A stretch of DNA of 64,000 bases from Polytrichum commune (GCA_950295325.1 OX485809.1:3472001-3536000), one strand, 5' to 3'. Positions 12,443 through 22,962 are shown, counted from the first letter of the stretch. Numbers and translations are program-made. The notes: generated from the sequence alone by a model not told the origin.

Positions 12443-13160
12443 TTATGGTGGGGGGACAAGGGTTTGTTTGTTGTCTAGTTTTCTTTTGTTTAGGACTAGG
12501 GATGTGAGGTATTTGATGGCATTTTGGTGTATACTTTTCATGAGGGTTTTGATGTTGGCTTTTGGGATTTTTAGTTTGGTCAATTTATCTATGGAATGTG
12601 CACGTATGGCTCCTCTAACTCCAGATGTGGTGGTAATGAGGGGGTTGGTCTTCCATCCATTGTTGTGTAGGGTGTTGATTAATGGGTTATATTTCATGTG
12701 TTTGCGCATGAGGACTTGTTCTGGAAATCTATCATGGTAGTATGTGAATTCGATAAATTGGACTATATGTGTGGGGGAGGGTGACATGTGTGTTTATGTT
12801 TGGTTGGGGGCTCCGATTATGCATAGGATGTCCAATCTTAGTTTGGCTTGGCATCTGCATGGCAATTGTTCACATGAGCACTTAATGAGCCAATGAAGGA
12901 TTGTTTGTTATGGTGTTTTTGTTCTCAATCCTTAGACTTCCTTACAATGAGTGGTGTCAAACCAAAAGAAGGTTGTCATTATGTGCCAAGAAATTATTGA
13001 GAAACCACAAGCTATGTAGCGTAGTTGCGTCGGTGGTTTTTCTTAAGAATTTCTCCAGATACAACTATTGGAGAGACAAAGTTGCACATGGATGATAGTG
13101 CAAATTTCAATCCAAAGTTGTACACATTCATCTCAATATACATCCGGTTCCTATGACTAT
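12443..13160 (-). pseudogene. retroelement-like coding remnant
   Basis: The minus strand holds an open frame ending in NKRKLDNKQTLVPPP and including EFTYYHDRFPEQ, TSGVRGAIRAHS and MKSIHQNAIKYLT. It continues upstream with at least one stop (WLIKCSCEQLPCRCQAKLRL... before it), and more frame-shifted coding-like text follows up to about 13,160 (YIEMNVYNFGLKF). The composition and decay look like the 3' part of a transposon polyprotein. I associate it loosely with non-LTR or tyrosine-recombinase retroelements, but no reverse-transcriptase catalytic motif is in view, so the class is not established. Confidence 0.4.
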
Positions 13161-13538
13161 TATGACTTTTGTAGCACCTTCTAGTTTCTACTTTAAACTA
13201 AAGAGTTTCTCGGTCTCATTAACATTGGGCCACCTCTAAGTAGTGTAGCTTAACCCATGGTTTACATGGAGGTGTTTGTATGTTACGTGCGTGGAGTTAG
13301 TCAAGTAAGTGTCTTGCATCATGAGACATTTGTAAATCTATCATTTTGGTAGATTTGTAAGTTGTTCACCAACGCACGATGGGTTACCCAAGTCTCATGT
13401 GTTGTTAGTGTAAGGTCAACACGGTGGTATGTCAAAGAGAGATAAAATATGCTATGAGAGGCTTGTTGTTGCCACATTCGTTACCAACATATGAGTCCTA
13501 GAACACATGTCTTGTGTAGAATTACACTGTTTTATTTT

Positions 13539-13690
13539 ATTAGTGTGGGTTACCATTTGGAGTTATGTGTTGGTATAACTCGTTACCGACATTATCGTTT
13601 CTATCCACTAAAATATATCATATTGTTTGGTGATACTCTATATAAAAAGTTATACCAACACATTAACTCCAAATGGTAACTCACACTAAT
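13539..13690. mobile_element. foldback element, 152 bp
   Basis: Arms of about 42 bases: ATTAGTGTGGGTTACCATTT on the left and its near-complement AAATGGTAACTCACACTAAT on the right. Between them lie about 65 bases. It has no coding capacity and could form a stable hairpin. Confidence 0.75.
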
Positions 13691-13866
13691 TACATCCCTA
13701 CTTTGGGTGGATAAGCAACCCTGGCTTTTTGAGGCTAACTGGCTAAACACAAGTTACAAGGTTAAAACTAGGAGAATCGGCCTTCATCATTTTGGGGTAA
13801 CTATACTATAGTTGAGAATGAAACACTTTTTTTTTTTGTGTTGGAGTGTTTCCTTTATAATTGCAC

Positions 13867-13897
13867 TTTATTCCTTTATTCCTTTATTCCTTTATTG
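13867..13897. repeat. short tandem repeat, unit TTTATTCC
   Basis: About four consecutive copies of an octamer TTTATTCC, flanked by poly-T. Confidence 0.8.
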
Positions 13898-15057
13898 TTT
13901 CCTTTAAGAAACAATAATTCTTCATTATTTGAGAATGTAGCCTCAAATTTGTCTTTCAATTGGATTGTCACGTTTATATCAACCTCTATCTCACAGGAAG
14001 ATGCACTCTGCTAGGCCAAGGAATTAGCAAGTTTGACACCATCTTGATGTTATTTTAATCACATAGGCAATACCACAGTTCAAGGGCTAGTCCAACACTA
14101 GTAAGCCGGATACTTAATATAAGTATGCCAAGGAGGTCCAGCTATTAGGTGGCATTTTCTTACTTTTTTGGCACCCATCCATAGATTTATTTTAGAATTA
14201 GGCAATCATTCCCCTCTTATGACCTCCCATCTATATAATTCTAGATTCTTAAACCCTAGAACACAAGACTTGCTTAACTAGTTGGCAAGTCATACACATG
14301 CCAAACCCCATGAAAACCCACAAGATGGCCAAATCAAGGTCAACCACTAACATGGACAAAAAAATTTAGTGAACCATGCATCTCTCAAAAAATCAACCAA
14401 ATCATGTCATAACACAACATGGCCAAATGAAGGCCAACTTACAACATGGCTGCCTTAGTTTTCTTTGTGCCAAGCATCAAAATAGAAAGACTTAGCCATG
14501 CTTTCTAAGTAGATCCTTTCACAAAGCAAGATTGCCTTTGGCATGCTACTTACATGCTATTTTTTGAGGACTTTGGTAGAAGAGATTCCATTTTGGGTTT
14601 GAAAAATTAGGCAAACTTTTTTTGCCGAAATAAAATTATTAGAGAATAAACTAAAGATTGAATTTTTTTTCGAGCGTGCCCTTGAAGTAGGGTAAGCCTT
14701 TTGATGATGACAAGGAACAGAACCTAAATCCTGGGACGAGATGTGGACGAATTCCTGCGTCATCGACGAAGCATGAACGGAAGTTCATGATATCAACGAA
14801 GCCCTGACGGGAAGGTCATCACATTTCGCGGTTAGTCTTTGTCAATCTGAGAGATTGCGCACTCCATTTGAGCTCGAGAAGTTGCGGTGTTGTGGGTTCC
14901 TCTGAATTGACATTCGGATTATCTAAGGGACTGCTCGAATTCAAAAAATATTGGGTTGGTGACTGCTCAACTTCAAAATTTGTGGGTTGGTGTGGAGCTC
15001 GCTCTTGTCGGCAGAAGAGATTTTGGGTTTTCAAGGGCTTAAGGAAGGTTTTAGAAA

Positions 15058-17176
15058 ATGGTGCGGGGAGGAGGATTGTTAAAGCAAGCAGTCTTCAACA
15101 AAAGTTTACTCGAGGTTATAGCTTGCCCTCTTTCAAAGGAACCTCTCAGGTAAAAATTGTTTGGTCCCTTCAAATTTGGCTATTAGTCTCAACCCGTCTC
15201 TGTTTCACCCATAAGGCATGCAGGTGCCATTTGGTTAGTTTTTTCTTATTCTCCATCTTCTATTGATCAGATTTACGTCTTGAAACTTTTGTTGCATCAG
15301 CGAATCTATGATGAAACATCAACAGAAATCGGAGTTCCGCCGATATAATTATGGTTATCGAAAGCGCATGTGTATCGATTCCTTAAATGACTACTTAGGT
15401 CCCCTCCAATCGTGTTGACTATTGAGTGTAGAGGAGTTAAAGTGTGAAGGTGCAGTTCAAGCTCATTCAAACATGTGTCTCCATGGAGTTTGTTCTTAGA
15501 TCCCCACCTAACTACACCCCATCCAAATATAGGCGTCCGATTAAGCTAAGTAACCATATGCAATCTATGGAAACATATGAATTTGTAACGGAAAAGAAAT
15601 CAGGAAGGAATCTCAAAATTGCTCATCTTATTCTATTGTGTCAAAATGCAGGTACTGTGAGAAGTCTCAGGAGCTAGTGAACGATGCATTCGGCGTGGCT
15701 TATCCGGTTAGTGATCTGAATTCACTCACTATGTAGTTGACCCACATTTTTTTTATTGTCCCCTAAGGTAGATGGGCCTAATTTGGTTATTTTGTGTTGT
15801 TTGCTACCTTACACTACTTGGATTTGCAAGGTTGAAATATCTGTGTGTCCACCAATGTAAGTTTCTGAAGAAGCCAGGAACAATCCCAGAGAGTTTTGGA
15901 GCTGATGTCAAATTGTTATGACTTATTAAAGTCCACTGATATAGAGCCATGAGAAGGCCACTTAGGTCCCTCCAAGTATGTTGACTATTTTGGAGCCTAG
16001 AATGGATAACAAATTTGGAGCATGTAGTTCAATCTCTTTTGAACACATGTGTTTCTGGTGCCTGTCCTTAGATTCACACCTAATCACACACCACTCAAAT
16101 ATAGGTGTCTGATTAAGATAAGTAATCGAATTAGGCCTGCTTATCTTATACTTAAATTCTGACGTGCAGCTCCTCTTCTGAATGTTCTTCGTTGCAAAAA
16201 TAGGGTGTTTTCTCGAATGACCTAAACTTTTTGGCTTTTGTTTTCCCACTCAAGGGTTTAGTCTTATTTGTCCTGGTTTCCTTTGGGTCCAAATTGAGGT
16301 CTTTGTACACATTTTATAAGTATAAGGTACATGGCCCTATTTTGGGCACTCCCAACCCCACAGATAACTGTGTTCACTACATTGGATCAGGAATCCTCTC
16401 ATCTGGTTACTAATTGGGGATTGTTGCTACAAGTTTCAGAATTGGAGTTTAATGAGATGCAAAAGTTATAAGAGGTCAAAGTGATGATTCTCTTTCTCTT
16501 TGAGCTATTGCACAAACCCTCTCAATTGTGTTAACTATTGAATCTAGAACGGTGTCTATATTTTGAGCACATATCCTGTCTCATCATAACATGTGTCTTT
16601 TGTTGTTCGTTCTTAACAAGAAGCCTTGGTAATACATCACTCAAATATAGGTCTGATATAGAAAAGTGACCACATATCTTACAACAGTTTGCTTGAGTTT
16701 TCCTGTTACCTCTAGAGATGGGTAGCAGAAGCTCAAGACAAGAATTCACTGATAGGAGCTGATGATGAGATCAGTGCGGATGCATGTCATGGAGGTTGGC
16801 TTCTTCCTTCCATTTAGATTGATTGTTGATGGATGGCCCCCTGGTCAAATGGCTTGCACCAAGATTTGGCTATTACCGTATGTGTGATTTGTTCATTTTA
16901 TTTTATTCTGATTTCTGATTGCATCCTTTTGATTGCTTCATACATCCAATGTGAATGGCATAGTTCCTAGGTAATCCGGATAACCTAAGAATGATTCCAT
17001 TGGGGACTCATGCACCTCTTCAATTGAATCTTGCTACATGGAAGAATGCTTTGTGTCCAAAGATAGGCATCAATGAGGTGTTGACTAATGAGAGCTTAAT
17101 GCCACTTGAGTGTGCTCAGCAGTCATGCATGTCCTCAAGGACCTTGATTGTTGAAGCTCCCTTGAAGCTAGAATAG
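15058..17176 (+). CDS. preY/Trm112-like (UPF0434) protein gene, unusual C-terminal half
   Basis: Exons 15058-15149, 15652-15706, 16716-16794 and 16971-17176 join in phase and give about 143 aa. Exons 1-2 encode MVRGGG..., then LLEVIACPLSKEPLRYCEKS and NDAFGVAYP. This is the start of the Trm112p-like domain of preY/UPF0434 proteins; preY is a mitochondrial factor linked in animals to complex I and coenzyme Q methyltransferases. The start ATG at 15058 gives the expected short leader. The family normally continues with a segment like IVDGIPxLVP directly after AYP. Here the next supported exon gives RWVAEAQDKNSLIGADDE and then a 67-aa exon with MIPLGTHAPLQLNLATWKN, ending EAPLKLE. I do not recognise the second half. 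Introns 1 and 2 contain family A MITEs. Exons 1-2 are firm; 3-4 are moderate. Confidence 0.65.
15385..15555 (-). mobile_element. family A MITE fragment in intron 1 of the preY-like gene
   Basis: It contains CTTAGGTCCCCTCCAATCGT, GTTGACTATTGAGTG and TAGGCGTCCGATTAAGC in the order of reversed family A. Both outer ends are missing. Confidence 0.55.
15955..16160 (-). mobile_element. family A MITE fragment in intron 2 of the preY-like gene
   Basis: CTTAGGTCCCTCCAAGTATG, GAGCCTAGAATGGATAAC, CTTAGATTCACACCTAATC and a right end TTAGGCCTGCTTATCTTA. One terminus is preserved, the other truncated. Confidence 0.6.
16500..16680 (-). mobile_element. second family A MITE fragment in intron 2
   Basis: AACCCTCTCAATTGTGTTAA, TGAGCACATATCCTGTCTC and CACTCAAATATAGGTCTGAT match family A in reverse. 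It ends about 35 bases before the acceptor of exon 3. Confidence 0.55.
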
Positions 17177-17212
17177 AAAGAGAGTGTCATTGCACATGCT
17201 TAAGAATGTAAT

Positions 17213-17590
17213 GAAAGATAGACGTGCCTAATTTGGTTCTTATCTTAATCGGACACCTATTTATGAATGGTATGTGGTTAGGTGGGGCTCCAAGAACAGA
17301 TATCCAAAACACATGTTTTTAAAAGAGATTGGAGTATGTGCTCAAAATATGATAACCATTCCAGGTTCAAAAGTCAAGATAATTGAGGGACCTATATGAC
17401 CATTCAATGAGCATGGGAATGTTCCCTTTGATAATGAATAAGATATTCATATGAGCTCCGAAAAGTATGAAGAAAGTGGGTATGCTCTCGATTTGTATTT
17501 GCCAACCATCTTGTACTGATCACATGTTTCATATCCTAGCAGAAGTGGGCTATTCAGGAAAGAGTAACCATTTTAGGACCCATCTACCTT
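17213..17590 (+). mobile_element. family A MITE, near full length
   Basis: It starts AAAGATAGACGTGCCTAATT and ends GGACCCATCTACCTTA, a worn inverted pair. The internal blocks GAATAAGATATTCATATGAG and CATCTTGTACTGATCAC are intact. It lies just after the preY-like stop codon and may fall in its 3' untranslated region. Confidence 0.7.
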
Positions 17591-18149
17591 ATGGAGTATG
17601 TAACTCTAAAAGCTTTGGAGTGACTATCTATCTCGATTTTCATTGTATGATATACCAGTTATCTTATCTGTAAGTGTTGATGTTTCAACACCGATACTTA
17701 CAAAGATATGACTGATCTGAGCAGATTGTGAATGGAGTGCCGTGCCTGGTGCCCATGAGAGGACGAATCCTTGACAATTCCAAAGATAATATCTCCGACC
17801 CCAGCCTTGCGAAGTAACTCTCGCAACAACTCATGTAAGTAAGTTATGTACTACATATGGAGTATACAAAGATGAGTTTGGTGGGACGACAAAAGTGTTA
17901 CTGATGATCTGGTGATGCCTATCATCGAGTTTGACTTGTCGATTAGACTTCCAGATTATTTTGAAACTATCAGTACTGCACCTGTGAAGTATTCTCCCCA
18001 AGAGTTGCAACCTTTCAATCCTCACAAAAAGTAGAAACCCTAGCAATATGTTTGCAATTTCTTAGACCTTGCAACTGAGGAATTCCTCCCCTCTGAACAT
18101 GCTAGAAACACCGTTTGTGTGAAATTCGGCATTTGATGGAGGAACCACA

Positions 18150-18527
18150 ATGGCAGAAAAGAGGGCAGCGATCGTGGTGGCCAAATGGCTGAAGGAGCAA
18201 GTGGGCAAGGACCGGACCCAAACCAATGACCCAGAACAAGCCGAGGAGCTTCGTGGCCGTGCAGAGCGATTTTTTTCGCACTTGTTTGTCGATTTCCCGT
18301 CATTGATGAGGATTATGCTTGTGAAAAACTTGCCCCTGCGGTGTTTGATCTGCTCTAGGAGACCGCCGTTCGGGAGCCTCGGGGAACTCAAAAGGCACGC
18401 GCACGATCGCAAGAGGACGCGAAGAAAGGCTGAGCATTTGGGTTACTATGATGCTCTCACCCGTGCCCGGCTACCGAGGTACAGGACGGAGAGTAGTAGC
18501 GACTCTGGCTCGGATGAATCTGATTGA
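18150..18527 (+). CDS. single-exon protein with one C2H2-like finger, 125 aa
   Basis: An ATG-to-stop frame of 125 codons in a locally GC-richer block. The N-terminus is charged and probably helical (MAEKRAAIVVAKWLKEQVGK). The middle has CLICSRRPPFGSLGELKRHA followed by H, fitting C-x2-C-x14-H-x-H, a variant zinc-finger spacing. A basic stretch, DRKRTRRKAEH, follows and could be a nuclear localisation signal. The C-terminus ends in a Ser/Asp/Glu-rich tail (ESSSDSGSDESD). It has no signal peptide or membrane span. I do not recognise a named family. Codon and base composition differ from the surrounding repeats, which supports real coding or a recent gene copy. It could be an intact small gene or a captured gene fragment. 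Confidence 0.5.
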   Translation: MAEKRAAIVVAKWLKEQVGKDRTQTNDPEQAEELRGRAERFFSHLFVDFPSLMRIMLVKNLPLRCLICSRRPPFGSLGELKRHAHDRKRTRRKAEHLGYYDALTRARLPRYRTESSSDSGSDESD

Positions 18528-18564
18528 TTTTTGTTGTTGTTTATATACTGCTCCTCCTCCTCCT

Positions 18565-18735
18565 AGTAGTAAATCTATCCTCCAAATTTTGCACGGCATT
18601 CCTCGCATAAGCCTCATGCTCAACTTTCTCATTGTCATCTTACTTGCAACAATCTCTTCTCAAAGTTTGCATTTGGTTTGCGTCATGGTCAACATTCTCA
18701 TTGTTACCTTACAACAACTCCTTTTAAAGTGTAGA
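18565..18735 (+). repeat. dispersed repeat J, copy 1
   Basis: Shares CATGCTCAACTTTCTCATTG, TCTTCTCAAAGTTTGCATTT and GGTTTGCGTCATG with the copies near 19,080 and 19,500. Confidence 0.55.
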
Positions 18736-18829
18736 AGGTACGTGGGCCTTAATTGGACACTTTCCACTCTGCACACACTTCTCGCAGGATACGAAACATG
18801 CAATTAGTGTGAGACAATAACCAAGTCCA

Positions 18830-19075
18830 AATCATGGCCATTTTCCTCGATTTCCAGAGCTCATGTGAAAACGTTCTACTCTATCAAAGTGAAGATGCTT
18901 GTACTCAGTAAATGCTATATATAGGTGCCCCTCAATTGTATTGACTATTTGAGCTAAGAATGGTTAACATGTTTTGAGAATGTAGTCCAATCTCGTCAAA
19001 CACATGATGTGATTTTGGTGTCCGTTCTTAGATCCACACCAAACCACATACCCCTCAATATAAGTGCCCACATTT
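18830..19075 (-). mobile_element. family A MITE, reversed
   Basis: GAGCTCATGTGAAAACG, ATTGTATTGACTATTTGAGC, CCGTTCTTAGATCCACACC and CACTCAATATAAGTG-like blocks in reversed family A order. It is flanked on both sides by copies of repeat J, suggesting it was inserted into or between them. Confidence 0.55.
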
Positions 19076-19079
19076 TAGG

Positions 19080-19195
19080 AGTGTTGATTAACACCAGTCT
19101 ACCTTGTTGGGTTTGTGTCATGCTCAACTTTTTCTTTGTCATCTTACAACAATCTGTTCTCAAAGTGTGCATGTGGTTTGCATCATTGAATCACA
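19080..19195 (+). repeat. dispersed repeat J, copy 2
   Basis: Contains CATGCTCAACTTTTTCTTTG and ACAACAATCTGTTCTCAAAG, matching copy 1. Confidence 0.55.
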
Positions 19196-19224
19196 TGTGG
19201 TTGACTTGCATTCGGTACAATGAA

Positions 19225-19465
19225 CAGGGAGAACCGACCGTTAGTTACAGATGGAGTAGTTGGATTAGAGAAATAACCAGTTGAAATTCAAGACCTCAGG
19301 AAAATTATTCATCATTTTAGAGGAATTTAGAGAATATACCTCAAAACAATAAAGAAAGGCCGAGAGATGTCAACATGTAACCGGTTGAACTTGGAAACAC
19401 TAGAATCTCATCTAATTATGCCCAAAAACCTTCCTGGACACTGATTTGGTAGACATGAATCATCC
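19225..19465. repeat. dispersed repeat K, copy 1
   Basis: AATAACCAGTTGAAATTCAA, CATTTTAGAGGAATTTAGAG and TTCCTGGACACTGATTTGG match, in order, the segment at 23,700-23,935. Confidence 0.55.
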
Positions 19466-19499
19466 AAATTGATGTGCACTCCCATGTTCATGTTGTGCT

Positions 19500-19655
19500 C
19501 CTTGTAGTCGTAAATTTATCCTCCAAGTTTCTATGGCATTATGAGGGTGTTGCATTAATATCCGTCGACCTTATTTAATTTACATCATGCTCAACTTTCT
19601 CATTGTCTTCTTACAAATAACCTCTTCACAAAAGGGTGCATTTGGTTCATGTAAT
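19500..19655 (+). repeat. dispersed repeat J, copy 3
   Basis: Contains CATGCTCAACTTTCTCATTG and GGGTGCATTTGGTTCATGT, matching copies 1 and 2. Confidence 0.5.
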
Positions 19656-19714
19656 TCAAAGACAGAGGTAAGGTAGAGGATCTTAAATTATTACTTTTTC
19701 TGAGTAGCTAAATT

Positions 19715-20060
19715 CTCTAGGATATCAAACACATGATCAGTACAGCATGATTAGCAAATTCAAATCAAGAGGCTATAGTCAATTTCTTTCTGAATGTTCA
19801 CTTCTGGAGCTCATATGAAAGTGAACATTGTCATGCTTATTAAATGGTCACATAAGCGCACCCCCCCCCCCCCAACTTCCCTGCAATTATGTTGACTAGT
19901 GAACTTCGAATAGCTATCATATTTTGAACACGCAATCCAATTTTTTTTAAACATATGATGTCTTTTGGGTATCCATTCTTGGGCCACATCAAACCACATA
20001 CCACTCAAAAATAGGTGTCTCAATAAGAGAACCAAATAAGGGTTTTCTATTTTAGGTGTT
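19715..20060 (-). mobile_element. family A MITE, reversed, with a poly-C run
   Basis: GGAGCTCATATGAAAGTGAA, a C14 homopolymer near 19,860, then TTGACTAGTGAACTTCGAA and ACCACTCAAAAATAGGTGTC. Ends are worn. Confidence 0.5.
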
Positions 20061-20094
20061 TTACATTTTGTATAAGCTAGAAGTGTGTTATTTG

Positions 20095-20423
20095 GATACT
20101 TCTCTCTACACCCACTTCTCCTAGAATATGAAACACACAATTACTACAAGATGATTAGCAAATCCAATTCAGCTCGTAAGTCATTTGCCTCACAATTTTC
20201 AAGGCATATATTATCCCATATAAAATTGAAGATTCTCTTGGTCATATAATATCCCCTCCTCTCAAAATCATATTGACAATTGCACTTCAAATTGTTAGTG
20301 TATTTTGAGCACATCATCCAATCTCTTTTAAACACATGTTACATTTTTGGTGTCCGTTCTTAGATCCACACCTAACCATATATCCAAATTATTTATATAT
20401 TGGATTTAGGCGCATCTACCTTA
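20095..20423 (-). mobile_element. family A MITE, reversed, right end intact
   Basis: CACCCACTTCTCCTAGAATAT, CACACAATTACTACAAGATG, TTAGATCCACACCTAACCAT and the terminus TTTAGGCGCATCTACCTTA. The next element (family B) is inserted directly at this terminus, sharing the TTA. Confidence 0.6.
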
Positions 20424-20760
20424 GGGCCACTTCACACACGAGCCAAAGGTTGTGACCATGTGATTTTGAGGGCCCTTGACTCTCATCCAAAGACCATACA
20501 AATCATTTAACTGACGTGCTCTGCCAAAATTTACTTCAAACCTACCTCTTGAAGGTGGACCCTGACGCAATTTCCAATAGACCATGAAAGATTATCCACT
20601 ATCTATCATGTAAAAATCCATGTACACTTCTCATCCATGATCATTTCTTTGGGCCCTTGGGTCTTCACCTCCTTAATACAAAGTGAACCTGGACATTCTT
20701 GGCCTTTTTGAGCAATGGTCACGGGCCTTCAGTCTCGTACGTGCAGTCAAATGGCTCAAG
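20424..20760 (-). mobile_element. family B (Tourist-like) MITE, shortened
   Basis: It begins TTA-GGGCCACTTCACACACGAG at the edge of a family A copy. It contains AATAGACCATGAAAGATTAT and CCATGTACACTTCTCATCC, and ends with a degraded inverted terminus near GTCTCGTACGTGCAGTCAAA. It is about 340 bp against about 500 bp for intact copies. Confidence 0.6.
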
Positions 20761-20925
20761 TAAGTGGGGGTTACTAAAGATGACAAGGGTTGAGATGAGA
20801 AAATTGGGGTTCCACCAATCATTGGCTGCCACGTGGAAGGCACCAAAGGGAAGAGGTGCAAATATCAAGAGGCAGGCCAGAGGCTTGCTTAATCATATGT
20901 CCCTGCACTTTCTAAAATAGTTGAG

Positions 20926-21416
20926 CCTAAAAGCGACACTTCCAAAAACCTTTTTCTATTCGAGGCAGTTTGAATAGTTTTGGGAATTTTCAAAACACTT
21001 TTCATAGGTCTGCAAAACTTTGAAGATTGTACATGGGAGGGAAATCGAAATCGAAAATTAAAATCAAAACATCGAAAAAATAAAATTCACATGCAACCTA
21101 CACAAAGAATTCGTAAAGTTGTTTGCCTGAAATGAGCCTTTTGCAATTATCCATTGGGGGAGTCCATTGATGTTGGATTGCTGGGTGAGAATTGTCACAA
21201 ATGAGCGTTATTGCAGGTGAGTCTCATCTATTGAATAAAGGTTTTATCCTGCTTTTGTGGAACACTTCTTACACCACCTCGTTGAGTGGAGGAAATCTTG
21301 GAATAGCCATTGTGAGTGGCCAAAAAGTTGGTGCTCTTCTTAAAGTGTTCTTACATCCTTCATACACTGCTACTATGAATGACTGAAGTGGTTCTATTTT
21401 ACACTTGATGTTTGTC
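20926..21416 (+). repeat. dispersed repeat D, copy 1, left part
   Basis: CTTCCAAAAACCTTTTTCTA, GATGTTGGATTGCTGGGTGA, ACACCACCTCGTTGAGTGGA and GTTGGTGCTCTTCTTAAAGT match the copy at 48,500-49,002 over nearly 500 bases. Confidence 0.65.
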
Positions 21417-22410
21417 GCAACCCTTGCTAGCCCCCTTAACAATCTTAGTCATTTTCCATTTCTAGCAAGAGTCACGAGCGCTAACCCTTCGCATTCCGCC
21501 ATGCCAATGGTTAGCTCCTCCTACCCTGGACCTTAGAGGTTATAGTAGGGAAACCAACCCCCCTACTTTGCTTTCGGGACTCACCCCTTAATCGGTAACC
21601 AATTCTTAGCTATGGACTTCCATCCATGGAAGTCCAATCTTATGTTGATCGTCGCGTTGCCGGAGCAACACTACAACAACCCGAACTATATTAGGCAACT
21701 ATCCTCACATTGGACCAAAGCCCATGAAGGTTGTGCCGTTCGGCCTCGGGTGGGTGAGGCCACTCCACCTCACCCATATAAGCCTCTACCACCGTCAAGA
21801 AACCTTGTCTCTCTACCAAGAGTTGGGGCCAAGTAGACATTTTCCTTTAGCCGCTGGGCCTAGAAGCCCCCAGCAGCTTCAGAACACTATAACTTTCTTG
21901 CATGATGTCTGATGCTAACAAGTGACCACTCCGTCGTCATCTACGCTTCACGTAGATGCCGGTGGACTCCTCACTTGCCCCATTCGGGCAAGTATTGAGA
22001 AAGTTATGCCTATTCAAACCTTGGCAGTCCCGGGAGCCACTCTCATGCCACTGCTGTATTAGGACGCTGTCTTGGGACAGAGCCCCACTCAAATTGCCAT
22101 ATCTCCTAGCTCACACCTCCCATTGAGGTGTTCATGAGAATTCTAGAATCAGCACGGCATATGCTACGCATAGCTCACGGCCTTACCCTCATGCCTCCTA
22201 GTCTCCGTGGGTGGGAGGCATTCCCAACGCCCGGGGTCCTCACCCACACTAGGATCACTTGGGCCCTCTCACCAACGGCGCCACAAGTCCCAGGTGTCAC
22301 TCTGGGGTCCCCCTTGTGCCCATGGTGTTTCGGGCACTCCTTATGGAGAGGTGCGCGACATTGCTGCACATGATTTATCACTTTTATCCATGACTTACTT
22401 GTTGGCACCC
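21417..22410. mobile_element. about 1-kb C-rich insertion in repeat D, possible solo LTR
   Basis: Comparison with the second D copy shows that about 1 kb of unrelated, C-rich sequence interrupts copy 1, between ...CTTGATGTTTGTCGCAA and GTTGCACTCACTTGTTGAC. Its size, single-copy state in the window, lack of coding frames and a TATA-like CCATATAAGCC near 21,774 would fit a solo LTR. The TG...CA ends and target duplication could not be fixed, so this is an inference. Confidence 0.35.
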
Positions 22411-22500
22411 GTTGCACTCACTTGTTGACGATTTAAGGATAGAAAATAGGTGTTACCGCAAACAAGGTATTATTTGAAGGCATTGCTACTTTATTTAAAT
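22411..22500 (+). repeat. dispersed repeat D, copy 1, right part
   Basis: CACTTGTTGACGATTTAAGG and AAAATAGGTGTTACC continue the D repeat after the insertion and match 49,344-49,440. Confidence 0.55.
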
Positions 22501-22572
22501 TCCACTTCCAACTTGGGATATTTCGCACACAATTGTTTGTTGATGGCATTTTTCCTTCATAGAGGGCATTGT

Positions 22573-22962
22573 CGCGTAAGATAGACGTGTCTAATTTCAA
22601 CATAGTAATAATTTGGAAGCTTACATTTGAGTGGTATGTGCTTAAGTGCGGCTCTAAGAACGGACACCAAAAGGGCATGTGCTTAAAAAAAAATCAAATT
22701 ATGTGCTTAGAGGATTTGTTACCTAATCTAAGCTCAAAAATCAACATAATTGGGCAGGATCGATATGACCACTTAACAAGCATTAAATTTCTTGATTTGA
22801 TAATGAATAAGACATGCACATGAGCTCCAAAAAATTTGAGGAAAATAAATATGGACACTATGTAGATCTGTTAATCATCTTGCACCTATTGCATGTTTCC
22901 ATCTTACTAGAAGTGGGTGTAGAGAGAAAAAAAAATATGAGTTAGGCACATCTATCTTATGA
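22573..22962 (+). mobile_element. family A MITE, full length (reference copy)
   Basis: This is the best-preserved copy. Its left end is TA-AGATAGACGTGTCTAATTT and its right end GAGTTAGGCACATCTATCT-TA, an inverted terminal repeat of about 16 bases. Total length is about 390. Internal order: GTGCGGCTCTAAGAACGGAC, GGGCATGTGCTTA, AGCTCAAAAATCAACATAAT, GAATAAGACATGCACATGAG and AGAAGTGGGTGTAGAGAG. There is no reading frame of note. TA flanks are compatible with a Tc1/mariner or related origin, but other copies do not confirm this. Confidence 0.7.

Noticed and set aside
12393-12740. A 115-codon plus-strand frame.
   Set aside because: It is the antisense of the better-supported minus-strand retroelement-like remnant.
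14868-15266. A 132-codon plus-strand frame over the start of the preY-like gene.
   Set aside because: It is out of frame with the clear Trm112-type coding exon at 15,058-15,149 and runs through its splice donor. It is a shadow.
18448-18807. A 119-codon plus-strand frame after the finger protein.
   Set aside because: It overlaps the better ORF in another frame and continues into dispersed repeat J.
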